Assembly (NCBI GenBank): GCA_017983755.1
Contig: JAGOAU010000007.1
Coordinates: forward strand, 1-64,000
DNA length: 64,000 nucleotides
Reading direction: 5' to 3'
DNA from: Azonexus sp.
Lineage (GTDB): Bacteria > Pseudomonadota > Gammaproteobacteria > Burkholderiales > Rhodocyclaceae
In this document: in pieces, positions 1-8,302 of the stretch
Layout of the letters: every line of letters begins with the position of its first letter
Numbering within the stretch: position 1 is the stretch's first letter
Notes under the pieces: model-generated
What the model was told of the DNA's origin: nothing
Databases searched by the model: none
Seen by the model: only the letters and a program-made list of their open reading frames with translations
Position numbers and translations under genes: made by a program

Positions 1-332
1 GCCCGGCCTGCACCGGCACCATCGGCATCGCGCCATCGGCCAACCTCAATCCCGAGCGCACCTTCCCGTCGCTCTTCGAGCCGGTGCACGGCTCGGCGCC
101 CGACATCTACGGCCAGGGCATCGCCAATCCCATCGCCATGATCTGGTCGGGCGCCATGATGCTCGACTTCCTCGGCAACGGCGATGCCAGGTACAAGGCC
201 GCCCACGATGCGATCATGCAGGCCATCGAGCACGTCCTGGTCGCCGGGCCGCGCACGCCGGACATGGGGGGAACGGCCAGGACCAGCGATCTTGGCCAGG
301 CAGTTGCCGCCGCGCTCGACCGGGGAGCCTGA
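1..332 (+). CDS. 3' end of a tartrate/D-malate/3-isopropylmalate dehydrogenase family gene (partial)
   Basis: The 5' part lies outside the window; about 109 C-terminal codons are seen, in the frame that starts at base 3, ending in TGA at 330-332. The visible stretch TIGIAPSANLNPE, then EPVHGSAPDI and IANPIAMIWSGAMML, is the signature of the NAD-dependent beta-decarboxylating dehydrogenase family (LeuB, TtuC, DmlA). These enzymes oxidise and decarboxylate a 2-hydroxy acid such as tartrate, D-malate or 3-isopropylmalate in the cytoplasm. The motif IWSGAMML resembles tartrate dehydrogenase/decarboxylase or D-malate dehydrogenase more than LeuB, but the substrate-determining N-terminal part is missing, so the exact enzyme is not decided. 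No terminator hairpin is obvious directly after the stop. Confidence 0.85.
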   Translation, partial: PACTGTIGIAPSANLNPERTFPSLFEPVHGSAPDIYGQGIANPIAMIWSGAMMLDFLGNGDARYKAAHDAIMQAIEHVLVAGPRTPDMGGTARTSDLGQAVAAALDRGA

Positions 333-354
333 GCACCTCAGTGTTCAGTAGCAG

Positions 355-540
355 GTGGCGGAATAAGGCGACCGAGGTGGTTTGGCAGCGGTCATTCAAC
401 CCGACGAGAACTCGCCATGGCGACGCTCTAGCTGGCGGCCAGCCCTCGCCACTCCACTTCCCCTTACCTGACGGCCGCAGCTGCGGCCATTGTCGGCTGT
501 TGCGGTCGACGCCCGGCACAAGGCAAAAATGCTGTCTGGC
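355..540 (+). pseudogene. Solo, gutted copy of the cassette that carries the 92-aa gene at 7114-7392
   Basis: This stretch aligns in two blocks with 7052-7520. Bases about 356-430 match the upstream region and start of the small gene at 7114 (shared CAACCCGACGAGAACT and CCATGGCGA), and about 431-540 match its 3' flank, ending with the shared GGCTGTTGCGGTCGACGCCC and AAGGCAAAAATGCTGTCTG. Almost the whole reading frame is gone: the start reads ATG GCG ACG CTC TAG, giving M-A-T-L-stop against M-A-T-L-L in the intact copy. It is best read as a decayed or internally deleted copy of a duplicated cassette. Confidence 0.7.
499..510 (-). repeat. GTYGACCGCAAC element, copy 1
   Basis: Reads GTTGCGGTCGAC on the plus strand. 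It lies in the 3' flank of the gutted cassette, at the same relative place as the copy at 7479. Confidence 0.75.
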
Positions 541-852
541 TGTGATATTTCAATAGCTTGTTCCCTCGGCAGATTCCGGGAAACGGGAGTTTTCGAGGCT
601 TCAGCACCGCAGGAGACACCACCGGATGAACAGTCACGAGAATGCCGGAAGCGCCCCCGCAAAACGCGTCCTGCAGCCATGTCCCTGCCAGTCGATGGCG
701 ATCCGGCAACTGATGATCCTGTGGCGCCAACATGTCAGGGAACACTGATGCCTGCCGGGAGGCGTTTCTGCTATCGTTTCCCGTAATTAGATGGGTGCAT
801 CGGCAGCTTGTCAGCAGGTCCGGCAATCCGCCGCTTGTTTTTCTTCAGCCTC
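541..852. other. Intergenic region before the sensor kinase gene
   Basis: No convincing gene is seen here. Short open frames occur on both strands but have no ribosome site, no recognisable product and no coding-like composition. The region presumably carries the promoter of the two-component pair that starts at 853; no consensus promoter was clear by eye. Confidence 0.4.
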
Positions 853-3216
853 ATGCAGATCAACCATGGCCCCGTGAACGATTCGACCCGCCGCTGCCCG
901 AATTTGCCTTCGTGGGCGAAATACCTTTTGGCGCCGGCGATACTGGCCGTCACGCTGCTGTTTCGCCTGGTGGTTTTGCCCGTCGATGCGGGATTCGGCT
1001 ATTCGATCTTCTTCCCGGGATTGGCGATCACGGTATTCCTGTTCGGCTCAGGACCCGGGCTGCTCTATGTGGCGCTGGCTGCCGCGGTCGGCACTTACAT
1101 ATTCAATCCGCCCTACTGGAGTTTCAGGGATCAGCTGCCGATCCTGCCGCAGTTGGGGTTTTTTGTCGCATCCGCACTGGCAATCCTGGCGATCATCCAC
1201 TATTTCCAGCGCCAGGCAGCACGCCAGCAACGCCGGCTGCAGGACGAAATCACCCAACGCAAGCAGATCGAGGCGGCTTCGGCGAACAACAGCATCCAGC
1301 TGGCCGGCATCATCAGTTCGGCGATGGATGGCATCATTTCCGTGGATTCGCAGCAGCGCATTCTCCTTTTCAATCCGGCAGCCCAGGAGATGTTCGGCTA
1401 CAAGGCCGATGAAGTGCTGGGCCATTCGATCGAGCGCCTGATCCCGGTTCGTTCCCGCCAGATACATGCGGACCATGTGCAAACATTTACCGAAATGGGA
1501 GAGCCCCACCGGAAAATCGCATCGCGGAGCAACTTGAGCGGACTGCATCGCGATGGCACCGAATTTCCCATCGAAGCCTCGATCTCCCGGATGGATGCCA
1601 CCGGACAAGAAATCTATACCGTCATTTTGCGCAACATCAGCGAACGTAAACTGGCAGAACAGGCGCTCATCAACAGCCGCAAGCAATTGACCACCCTGAT
1701 CGAACAGGCGCCGGTCAGCATTGCCATGTTCGACCGCGACATGAACTACATTGCGACCAGTCATCGCTGGCTGGCCGATTATGGCCGCGGTTTGAGCAGC
1801 CTGATCGGCCTCAACCACTACGAGGTCAATCCCGACCTCAACCAGGAATGGAAAGAGGTCCATCGCCAGGCGCTGGCGGGAGTCGCCGTCAGGAATGACA
1901 TGGATTTGTGGGTCATGGCCGACGGCACACGGCGCTGGTTGCGCTGGGCGGTTCACCCCTGGACAAACGAAGCCGGCGCAATCGGCGGCATCATCATGTC
2001 GGCCGAGGATATCACTCACCAAAAACTCGTTGAACAGGCTTTGCGCGCCAGCGAAGACGACCTCGTTCGCGCCCAGGCAGTCGGCAAGATCGGCAGCTGG
2101 CGACTCGATGTGCGACGCAACGAACTGACCTGGTCTTCGGAGAATTATCGAATCTTCGGAATGTCCGAAGGCATGCCATTGAGTTATGAGACCTTTCTTT
2201 CCCGGGTACACCCCGACGATCGGGAATATGTGGACCGCATGTGGAAGGCGAGTCTCGCTGGCGAGCCCTACGACATCGAACATCGCCTGCTGATCGATGG
2301 CCAGGTAAAGTGGGTAAGCGAGAAGGCTGAACTGGAATTTGACGCCCGGGGAAGTGTCGTCGGCGGCTTTGGCATCACGCAGGACATTACGGAACGCCGC
2401 CTGACCAAAAATCATCTCCGTGAAGCCAACATGCGGCTTGCCGCGGTAGCTGCCGAGCGGGCGGAGCACCTGAGCGAGTTGTCCGGCGAACTGATGCGGG
2501 CGGAGCAGCGGGAGCGTGACCGCCTTTACGAATTGCTCCACGACAACGTGCAGCCTATGCTGGTGGCCGCCCGGCTCAGCCTGAGCGGGCTCAGCGAGCG
2601 CACACCACGGGCGGAAATGCTGCAAAGAATTGCCGAGGTAAGCGAGCATATCTCGGGCGTCATTCAGACGGCACGGACGCTCAGCGTCGAGTTGAACCCG
2701 CCGTTGATCCGCGAGCGCGGACTGGTACCGGCGCTGGAGTCCCTGTGCCGCTGGGTGCACGTGAATCATGGGCTGGAGATCGATCTTGTTGCAGCCCAGA
2801 ATACCGAACCCGCCAGCATGACCATTCGGCTGATGTGCTTCAAGGCGGTGCGCGAATTGCTGATGAATGTGGCCAAGCATGCCGGCACTCGGCGCGCCGA
2901 ACTGGTACTGGAGCAGGCGTCCACCGACATGCTGCGGATTACCATCCGCGATCAGGGGGCCGGCTTTGAAATGCCCGCCGAGCATGAAGGCTCCGGCCTC
3001 TCGAATATCGAAAGGCGACTTGGCATGGTAGGGGGCAGCCTGTCGGTCGTCAGTGTCCCTGGTTCCGGATCAGTTGTCACGCTGTTGGCACCGCTCGGGA
3101 AGCGAACTTCGGAGCGCACCATAATGCACCGGCAATTGGTCACCAGCCCGGTCGTCGCTCCGGAAGGACCCGAAATGGCGGTCGCCAGCAACGACGCAGA
3201 AGGAGGAATGGCATGA
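853..3216 (+). CDS. Membrane sensor histidine kinase, DUF4118-like N-terminus, three PAS domains, NarL/DegS class
   Basis: This 787-residue kinase senses an unknown signal and should phosphorylate the regulator encoded by the overlapping next gene. Residues about 17-115 form several hydrophobic segments like the DUF4118 (KdpD/NarX-type) membrane region. Three PAS modules follow at roughly 135-265, 275-400 and 405-530, the last two with PAC-like ends (ITHQKLVEQAL, ITERRL). The dimerisation region has the HisKA_3 pattern RDRLYELLHDNVQ, with the phospho-acceptor His near residue 563. The ATPase domain shows the N-box ELLMNVAKHA and the G-box DQGAGF, and GSGLSNIERRLG. I chose the ATG at 853; an in-frame ATG at 808 and a GTG at 874 are alternatives. 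The stop overlaps the regulator start by four bases. The ligand cannot be read from sequence. Confidence 0.88.
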   Translation: MQINHGPVNDSTRRCPNLPSWAKYLLAPAILAVTLLFRLVVLPVDAGFGYSIFFPGLAITVFLFGSGPGLLYVALAAAVGTYIFNPPYWSFRDQLPILPQLGFFVASALAILAIIHYFQRQAARQQRRLQDEITQRKQIEAASANNSIQLAGIISSAMDGIISVDSQQRILLFNPAAQEMFGYKADEVLGHSIERLIPVRSRQIHADHVQTFTEMGEPHRKIASRSNLSGLHRDGTEFPIEASISRMDATGQEIYTVILRNISERKLAEQALINSRKQLTTLIEQAPVSIAMFDRDMNYIATSHRWLADYGRGLSSLIGLNHYEVNPDLNQEWKEVHRQALAGVAVRNDMDLWVMADGTRRWLRWAVHPWTNEAGAIGGIIMSAEDITHQKLVEQALRASEDDLVRAQAVGKIGSWRLDVRRNELTWSSENYRIFGMSEGMPLSYETFLSRVHPDDREYVDRMWKASLAGEPYDIEHRLLIDGQVKWVSEKAELEFDARGSVVGGFGITQDITERRLTKNHLREANMRLAAVAAERAEHLSELSGELMRAEQRERDRLYELLHDNVQPMLVAARLSLSGLSERTPRAEMLQRIAEVSEHISGVIQTARTLSVELNPPLIRERGLVPALESLCRWVHVNHGLEIDLVAAQNTEPASMTIRLMCFKAVRELLMNVAKHAGTRRAELVLEQASTDMLRITIRDQGAGFEMPAEHEGSGLSNIERRLGMVGGSLSVVSVPGSGSVVTLLAPLGKRTSERTIMHRQLVTSPVVAPEGPEMAVASNDAEGGMA

Positions 3217-3845
3217 TCAGCATATTGATCATTGACGACCACGCTGTCGTTGGCGGTGGACTGAAGCAGTTTCTTGGCAATGTCGGCGGCTTTGAAATTG
3301 CCGGACAGGCGCGCACCGGCGCCGAGGGGCTGGCGATGGTCAACACTGGAAAATGGGATCTGGTGCTTCTGGATATCGGATTGCCCGACATGAACGGGAT
3401 CGAAGTGCTCAAGAAGATCAAGCGGGATAATCCCGGTTTGCCGGTCCTGGTGTTCAGCATGTATGCCGAGGACGACTACGCGATGGCCGCGCTGGAAGCG
3501 GGCGCCATCGGTTATTTGCCAAAGGATTGCGTTCCCGAGGAAATCCTCGCTGCCATCCGCCGCGCCAGCTCGGGTGAGCGCTATTTGAGCCCGACCCTGG
3601 CCGAGAAACTGCTCTGCGGATCGCTGCCCTCGTCCCGGAAACTCCCGCATGACGCACTGTCCGCCCGTGAATTCGATGTGATGCAGATGCTGAGCCGGGG
3701 AACACCGCTGGTCGAAATCGCTGAACGACTCCACCTCAGCCCCAAGACTGTCAGCACCTACCGCGCGCGGGTCCTGGAAAAATTGTGCTTGCAACACAAT
3801 GCCGACATTACACGCTACGTGCTCAAGCACAAATTGGGGCAGTAG
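3213..3845 (+). CDS. NarL/FixJ-type response regulator
   Basis: A 210-residue DNA-binding regulator whose ATG overlaps the stop codon of the kinase gene (ATGA), so the two are translated together and form a cognate pair. The receiver domain begins ILIIDDHAVV with acidic residues DD, the phospho-acceptor Asp is in LVLLDIGLPD (near residue 54), and the switch Lys is in GYLPKD. A LuxR-type helix-turn-helix occupies the C-terminus, with LSAREFDVMQML and LHLSPKTVSTYRARVLEKL. The family normally binds promoter DNA as a dimer when phosphorylated. Nothing nearby identifies the regulon, although a small orphan gene lies convergently just downstream. Confidence 0.93.
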   Translation: MISILIIDDHAVVGGGLKQFLGNVGGFEIAGQARTGAEGLAMVNTGKWDLVLLDIGLPDMNGIEVLKKIKRDNPGLPVLVFSMYAEDDYAMAALEAGAIGYLPKDCVPEEILAAIRRASSGERYLSPTLAEKLLCGSLPSSRKLPHDALSAREFDVMQMLSRGTPLVEIAERLHLSPKTVSTYRARVLEKLCLQHNADITRYVLKHKLGQ

Positions 3846-3928
3846 CAGGTTCTCGAAGAAATTCCGGTCAATCCCCACAGGGATCACGACCGCGTCTGGC
3901 ATTACTTTTATTGCTCAGGAACCAAGCA

Positions 3929-4222
3929 TCATTCCGCCCGGACTGCGTGTCCATCGACCGGCTGATATGCGCTCTGAATGAGAGTCAAAGCGGTGGAATT
4001 GCCCCCCAAGCTACGCATTTCGGCTGCGAAGGCGGCTTGCTGACCGGCAGTGAGCATGCGCTGGCCTGCACGCCATTGATATTGAACATTGCCGGGCACT
4101 ACACCCACGCGAAAAAGCGTGTTGGCCAACTCGCGCAAACTGGCTGCTTCTATGCTGTGACCATCACTCAACGATGCAATGAACTCGGAGTTGAATACAC
4201 CAATGTTCGCAGTAATCGCCAC
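3929..4222 (-). CDS. Small orphan protein, paralogue of the product at 62613-62864
   Basis: A 97-residue protein of no recognised family. The start is the GTG at 4222, because a strong ribosome site GGGAGGTG lies a few bases upstream; a longer frame to 4294 lacks one. Its core WRAGQRMLTAGQQ matches WKAGQRMVTAGQQ of the protein at 62613-62864. Shared outside the core are NxEFxAxxSDG near the N-terminus, a V-G-V-x-P-G-[ND] turn, and AEMR after the core. Both genes lie convergently behind a two-component module. There is no signal peptide or membrane segment, so it is probably cytosolic. Its function is unknown. Confidence 0.75.
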   Translation of the reverse strand: MAITANIGVFNSEFIASLSDGHSIEAASLRELANTLFRVGVVPGNVQYQWRAGQRMLTAGQQAAFAAEMRSLGGNSTALTLIQSAYQPVDGHAVRAE

Positions 4223-4401
4223 AAAAACACCTCCCTGCCATAAACGGGAACCATCCCGATTCAATTCTTCCTGAAAACTGCAACGCCTTCGCAATTCGGG
4301 TACTTAATTGCGCCGGCCTGATTTGGTTCTTGGCTGCACCCGGCAAGCTTGCCAAGTTCCTGATGAGGTTCTCGATAAGCGAATCGGGCGCCACAGGCAG
4401 T

Positions 4402-4644
4402 TTATTCAGGCCCCTGAATTCGCCGGACGATCTCCTCCATGTCTTCCTGGCACATTCGGAGCATCTCGTCGGTAATCGAACCGTAACGATGTTTAGCGAT
4501 GAGTTGCCCAAGCAGGTGGTTGAACACTGCTCGTTCGACGCGTGACCAGGCTTTGACACGATTCACAGGGAATACCGCACTGGCTCGCTTGATGAATTGC
4601 TCGTGGGTTTCATCGGCACCAACGGCAAGATTTTCGTCAGTCAT
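4402..4644 (-). CDS. Small hypothetical protein, 80 residues
   Basis: The start ATG at 4644 follows an AAAGGAGAA ribosome site at good spacing, which supports a real gene. The protein is charged and soluble (begins MTDENLAVGADETHEQF) with no signal peptide, membrane segment or familiar motif. The middle, RVERAVFNHLLGQLIAKH, and the end, MCQEDMEEIVRRIQG, look helical. It sits on the same strand between a phasin-like gene and the small orphan gene at 3929-4222, with gaps of 125 and 179 bases, so the three could share a transcript. Base composition is lower in GC than the housekeeping genes of the window. I do not recognise a function. Confidence 0.65.
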   Translation of the reverse strand: MTDENLAVGADETHEQFIKRASAVFPVNRVKAWSRVERAVFNHLLGQLIAKHRYGSITDEMLRMCQEDMEEIVRRIQGPE

Positions 4645-4769
4645 ACGAACATTCTCCTTTGGTCAGTCCGCAGCTTCTGTTGGCTGCTGTGTATTTTTAG
4701 GTCTGGAATCGCTGTCGGGATTGGGGGTATGGGTGATCCAGCAAACTGTTGCCGCTATGTTTTTCCGAT

Positions 4770-5195
4770 CTACGCAACGCGCCGTGGGGGAAAGCGTCCC
4801 ACCCTGGCAATTCGCTCTTCGAGGGAACCGGATTTCTCGGTATCGGCAAGGTGTTCGTCCAGCAAGTCGGTAATTACTTTCTGCAACTCGTTACCCTGAC
4901 GTTGCAGCAGGCGCAGGGTTTCCAGCTGATAGTCCGAAGCCGCAAGCAAATTGTCACGGGTCATCGTGATGGCGTTGCGCATTCCGGATTGCACCGCATC
5001 CGAAGACAAGTTTGGCGTTTGCATGGCATTCACATCGGAACATGCTGTCCTGAATTGTTCGCTGCCACGAGCAACGCATGCCTGTGCACGATCAAGCTGC
5101 AATGAAATCATTTCCTCGGAACTTGATAGCATCGCAGTGCTCATGTTGCGGAAGAGATTTACGCTTCGTGAAAAGAAAACTAATGGTTGATTCAT
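4770..5195 (-). CDS. Phasin-like protein
   Basis: A 141-residue protein starting MNQPLVFFSRSVNLFRN; the ATG at 5195 is preferred over the frame start at 5237 because the extra N-terminus is unlike any phasin. The rest is almost fully helical and polar: SSEEMISLQLDRAQACV, then RNAITMTRDNLLAASDYQ, then LETLRLLQRQGNELQKVI. This spacing of amphipathic helices is that of phasin-family proteins, which coat polyhydroxyalkanoate granules and help control their number. The match is by overall pattern, not by a diagnostic motif, so an unrelated coiled-coil protein is possible. No polyhydroxyalkanoate synthase gene is in the window. Confidence 0.5.
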   Translation of the reverse strand: MNQPLVFFSRSVNLFRNMSTAMLSSSEEMISLQLDRAQACVARGSEQFRTACSDVNAMQTPNLSSDAVQSGMRNAITMTRDNLLAASDYQLETLRLLQRQGNELQKVITDLLDEHLADTEKSGSLEERIARVGRFPPRRVA

Positions 5196-5619
5196 ACGAC
5201 CTCGCCAAGTGAATGCACTTCGGAAATTGGTACGCACTCGGTTAAAGCAGTTCCGGGGCGTTGTGCGAAATCTTGGCTATTTCCTTGCCTTGGCATAAGC
5301 GGCGGATTGCGCGACCGACGTCGGATATCACCGCAATCGCTGTCAGGGTTCGCCTACTTGCCCCCGATTGATTCTCCAGTTGCCTCCTTGTCGCGAATCC
5401 CTTTCTCGAATCAGGCCCGGGGGCAGCGGAGAATGCAAGCGATGCCCTGCACGACAGCAGTTCGCATTCTCCAGCGCGCCTTGCTACCGACCGTATCAAT
5501 TCCCGAAGGTTGCCGGAGTCTCTGCCCTGCTTTCTTGACAGTCCTCCGCAGCCATCTCAAACTTGTCTGGCGCTTGCGGCACCCGGTTTTCTCCTCACTC
5601 ATGCTTGGTTCATCCGCCC
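5196..5619. other. Divergent intergenic region between the phasin-like gene and the Ser/Thr kinase gene
   Basis: This 424-base gap separates divergently read genes and should hold both promoters. I found no RNA gene, repeat or credible small gene. A minus-strand open frame at 5242-5499 has no ribosome site and an arginine-rich product unlike its neighbours. Confidence 0.4.
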
Positions 5620-7041
5620 ATGCCACTTACCCGCTTAGGTCGCTACGAAATTACCGGCACGCTGGGGCTGGGCGCGATGGGTATTGTCTACAAGGCGAAC
5701 GATCCGCTCATCGAGCGCACGGTCGCGATCAAGACGGTCGGCTGGGCCGGGCTCACGCGCGAAGAGACGGACGAGTTCGTGCAGCGCTTCTTTCAGGAGG
5801 CCAGGTCCGCCGGGCGGCTAAATCATCCGAACATCGTGACCATTTACGACACCGGGCGCAGCGATGATCTGGCCTTCATCACGATGGAGTTTCTCGTCGG
5901 CCGCTCGCTGCGCGAAATTCTCGACTCGGGGGTGGTGCTGCCGCTTTCGCGCATCGCCGAAATCGCCGCCGGAATCGCCGACGGGCTGGCTTTCGCCCAT
6001 GCCAGCGGCGTCGTGCATCGCGACATCAAACCCGCCAATATCATGGTGCTGGACAACGGGACAGCGAAGATCACCGACTTCGGCGTCGCCCACCTGGCCG
6101 GCGGTTCGCCAAGCTACATGGCGCCGGAACAGATCGCCGGCAAAAAGGCCGATGGCCGTTCGGACATTTTCTCGCTCGGCGCCATCCTCTACGAAATGCT
6201 GACCGGGCACCCGCCGTTCACCGGCGACAATCCGGCTGCAGTGCTCAAACAGGTGCTCACGAGCAGCGCGCCGCCCCTGGCCTCCAGTCACAACCCCGAC
6301 CTGCCGGGCTGTTTCGACCGGATTGTCGCCAGGGCCCTGGACAAGAATCCGGAGCAGCGCTATCAGGACGCGGCACAGATGGCCACTGATCTGCGCAACT
6401 GTGGCAGCATCTCCGAACTGCTGTTGCAGGAAGAAATTCCCGACAGCGAACTGCTGGTTGCCGACATCGAACCGCCTGCAGTACCGAAGCCTGTGGTCAG
6501 CAAGAGCGCCGATGACGAGAGCGAACCGATCGGTGCCGTGGCGCCACCGAAAAAGCGCTGGCTTGGCTTCCGTTACAACATTGAACTCGTGGTGCTTGGC
6601 GTGCTCGTCGGCATCCTGCTTCTGCCGCCGGCGCCCCGCACCCCTCCAACCGAGGCAGCCACGCTGCCAGCCGCACCGTCGCCGCCGAACAGCGGCGAAA
6701 GCGCAGCGCAGGGCCCCGGAATGCCGGTGGCGAGCGATCCGCCGGCCAAGGCGGCTGACAGCCAGATGCCGCCAGCCACCGCGGAAAGAAAAGCCGAAGA
6801 GGTGAAAGCCACCAAGACGGCATCCCCCCAGAAGCCGGCCGTCCAGGCCATCGAGCAGAAGGCAGAACCCGCTGCCGCCAGCACCTGGAAAGCGGCCTTG
6901 CATGCCGATCTGGCCGCTTGCGAGCGGAAATCCTTCGTTCCGCGCATCTATTGCCAGGAGAAGGCCCGCTGGAAGCACTGCCCCGGCCATTGGGGCAGTG
7001 TCGAAGAGTGTCCTCTGGGGAACAACGCCCGGGAACCATAA
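5620..7041 (+). CDS. Membrane-anchored PknB-type Ser/Thr protein kinase with a very short activation segment
   Basis: A 473-residue kinase. The start ATG at 5620 places the kinase fold directly at the N-terminus (RLGRYEITGTLGLGAMG). Visible catalytic motifs are the Gly-rich loop GLGAMGIVYKA, VAIK with the ATP-anchoring Lys, HRDIKPANI with the catalytic Asp near residue 135, DFG, and APEQ. Only about 12 residues (VAHLAGGSPSYM) lie between DFG and APE, so the usual regulatory phosphorylation loop is largely absent. A single membrane segment (ELVVLGVLVGILLLPP) near residue 330 is followed by an Ala/Pro-rich linker and a C-terminal periplasmic region with four Cys (ACERKSF, YCQEKARWKHCPGHW, EECP). 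Substrates are unknown. Confidence 0.9.
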   Translation: MPLTRLGRYEITGTLGLGAMGIVYKANDPLIERTVAIKTVGWAGLTREETDEFVQRFFQEARSAGRLNHPNIVTIYDTGRSDDLAFITMEFLVGRSLREILDSGVVLPLSRIAEIAAGIADGLAFAHASGVVHRDIKPANIMVLDNGTAKITDFGVAHLAGGSPSYMAPEQIAGKKADGRSDIFSLGAILYEMLTGHPPFTGDNPAAVLKQVLTSSAPPLASSHNPDLPGCFDRIVARALDKNPEQRYQDAAQMATDLRNCGSISELLLQEEIPDSELLVADIEPPAVPKPVVSKSADDESEPIGAVAPPKKRWLGFRYNIELVVLGVLVGILLLPPAPRTPPTEAATLPAAPSPPNSGESAAQGPGMPVASDPPAKAADSQMPPATAERKAEEVKATKTASPQKPAVQAIEQKAEPAAASTWKAALHADLAACERKSFVPRIYCQEKARWKHCPGHWGSVEECPLGNNAREP

Positions 7042-7113
7042 GGACACGAGCCTGGCGGAACGGGACGACCGAAGTGGTATGCTGTCAGCCGTTCAACCCG
7101 ACGAGAACTCTCC

Positions 7114-7392
7114 ATGGCGACTCTCCTTGCCTTCCTGGCTCTGGCACTGCTGGCAGGCGCCTGTTATTTCATTTATGCCCGCTCGTCCGCGAACGCGAAA
7201 ACCGACGAGAGCGACCTGCAGCGCTTCATGCTCGCCAACCGGGAACTGCACCTGGAACGCATCGACCACGCCCTTTGGGATACCGCCATGCAAATCTCCC
7301 ATGGCGACGAAGGGGTCGCGAGAGCCCGTTACATCGAACTCCGGGTTCGGCAAATGAAGGCGGAAGCCGCGGCTGGCGAGGCTGCCCGGTAA
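7114..7392 (+). CDS. Small membrane protein, 92 residues, unknown function
   Basis: The protein begins MATLLAFLALALLAGACYF, one hydrophobic segment that is probably a membrane anchor with a Cys at residue 17; the fit to a lipobox is poor. The remainder is a charged helical tail (QRFMLANRELHLERIDHALW, then RYIELRVRQMKAEAAAGEAA). It starts 72 bases after the kinase gene on the same strand. The gene is the payload of a cassette, a gutted copy of which lies at 355-540. I do not recognise the family, and the relation to the kinase is only positional. Confidence 0.65.
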   Translation: MATLLAFLALALLAGACYFIYARSSANAKTDESDLQRFMLANRELHLERIDHALWDTAMQISHGDEGVARARYIELRVRQMKAEAAAGEAAR

Positions 7393-7478
7393 TCTTCAAT
7401 TTCTGGCGGCCGCCCGTCACCGCCCTGCCCACTTTCACCCGCTAGCCGCAGCCGCTGTCATGGGCGGCATCATCGGCT

Positions 7479-7490
7479 GTTGCGGTCGAC
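7479..7490 (-). repeat. GTYGACCGCAAC element, copy 2
   Basis: GTTGCGGTCGAC on the plus strand, in the 3' flank of the 92-aa gene and upstream of the CBS-domain gene. Its flanks match those of copy 1. Confidence 0.75.
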
Positions 7491-7615
7491 GCCCCGTACA
7501 AGGCAAAAATGCTGTCTGCCGCCGCGCAGAACTCGCGTTCGCCCATTTTGTCTACTTGATATCGGTGAGGTTGCCGTGCAATTGCCGGACATCTCCGTTT
7601 CAATGGGAGTACGCC

Positions 7616-8152
7616 ATGACTACGCTTGCTCAGAGAGTACTGGATTCGCGCGTTGCGGGAAGACAGTTCGAAAACCCCGACCATCCGCGCGTCGGGCCAT
7701 TCACGATCGGGCACTTCCTGATGGGGCGACCCGCATGCCTGTACTCCGTCCAACCCGAGACGCCGGCGCGTGAAGCCCTGCGACTCATGGCGGAGCACGA
7801 TGTCGGCGCCGTCGTGGTGGCGGAAGGCAATCGCCCAAGCGGCATTTTTTCCGAGCGCGACCATGCCCGCAGCTCGGCCCGCCTTGGCGCGCCAGCGACA
7901 GACCTGCCGGTGCGCGACACAATGACGGCGTGCTCCGTTTTCGTCGAACCGTCGGATTCGGTACGGAAGTGCGTCGGCCTGATGCGGGAGAAGTCCCTGC
8001 GCTGCCTGCCGGTGCGGCACGAAGGCAAACTGATCGCCATGGTGTCGCTGGATGATCTCCTCGCGGATACCGTTGCGCACCATGAACACGTCTTCAAGGA
8101 AATCGAACTCGACGAACAGCTTCTGTTCCTGCCCGGAACCTATAGCTGCTGA
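7616..8152 (+). CDS. CBS-domain pair protein
   Basis: A 178-residue soluble protein made almost entirely of two CBS motifs. The first runs about residues 40-90 (CLYSVQPETPAREALRLMAE, VGAVVV, GIFSERDHAR) and the second about 100-160 (DTMTACSVFVEPSDSVRKCV, RCLPVRHEGKLIAMVSLDDLL). Tandem CBS pairs bind adenine nucleotides or related ligands and usually act as regulatory modules. An N-terminal stretch (LAQRVLDSRV, VGPFTIGHFL) and a C-terminal tail complete it. The ATG at 7616 is preceded by GGGAG. The gene stands alone between intergenic gaps of 223 and 150 bases, so its target is unknown. Confidence 0.88.
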   Translation: MTTLAQRVLDSRVAGRQFENPDHPRVGPFTIGHFLMGRPACLYSVQPETPAREALRLMAEHDVGAVVVAEGNRPSGIFSERDHARSSARLGAPATDLPVRDTMTACSVFVEPSDSVRKCVGLMREKSLRCLPVRHEGKLIAMVSLDDLLADTVAHHEHVFKEIELDEQLLFLPGTYSC

Positions 8153-8302
8153 ATGCCCGCAAGCGTTGCGCAAACGCCGCCGTGCCGCGTGGACACGATC
8201 GCGCGGCGTTCCTTACATTCGGAAACACTTCAATACAAAGCCGCGTCAGTCACCAGCCGTGCCCGGACGTTATTTCATCATCAACAAAGATGAGAAAACG
8301 CC

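Larger units (their letters stand above)
7052..7520 (+). repeat. Cassette enclosing the 92-aa gene; intact partner of the remnant at 355-540
   Basis: The region from about 7052 to 7127 and from about 7403 to 7520 is repeated at 355-540, while the gene body between is not. The shared right end contains a GTYGACCGCAAC element and the sequence AAGGCAAAAATGCTGTCTG. No terminal inverted repeats or transposase are seen, so how the cassette was copied is unknown. Confidence 0.65.

Noticed and set aside
1048-2985. A 645-codon open frame on the minus strand opposite the sensor kinase gene
   Set aside because: It lies antisense to a gene with clear kinase motifs. Long antisense frames are common in GC-rich DNA. 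Its product has no recognisable domain.
5242-5499. A minus-strand 85-codon frame in the gap before the Ser/Thr kinase gene
   Set aside because: No ribosome site and an arginine-rich product with no similarity to its neighbours.
8173-8210. Inverted repeat AACGCCGC/GCGGCGTT after the CBS gene as a terminator
   Set aside because: The loop is 22 bases and the tail is CCTT, so an intrinsic terminator is not supported.
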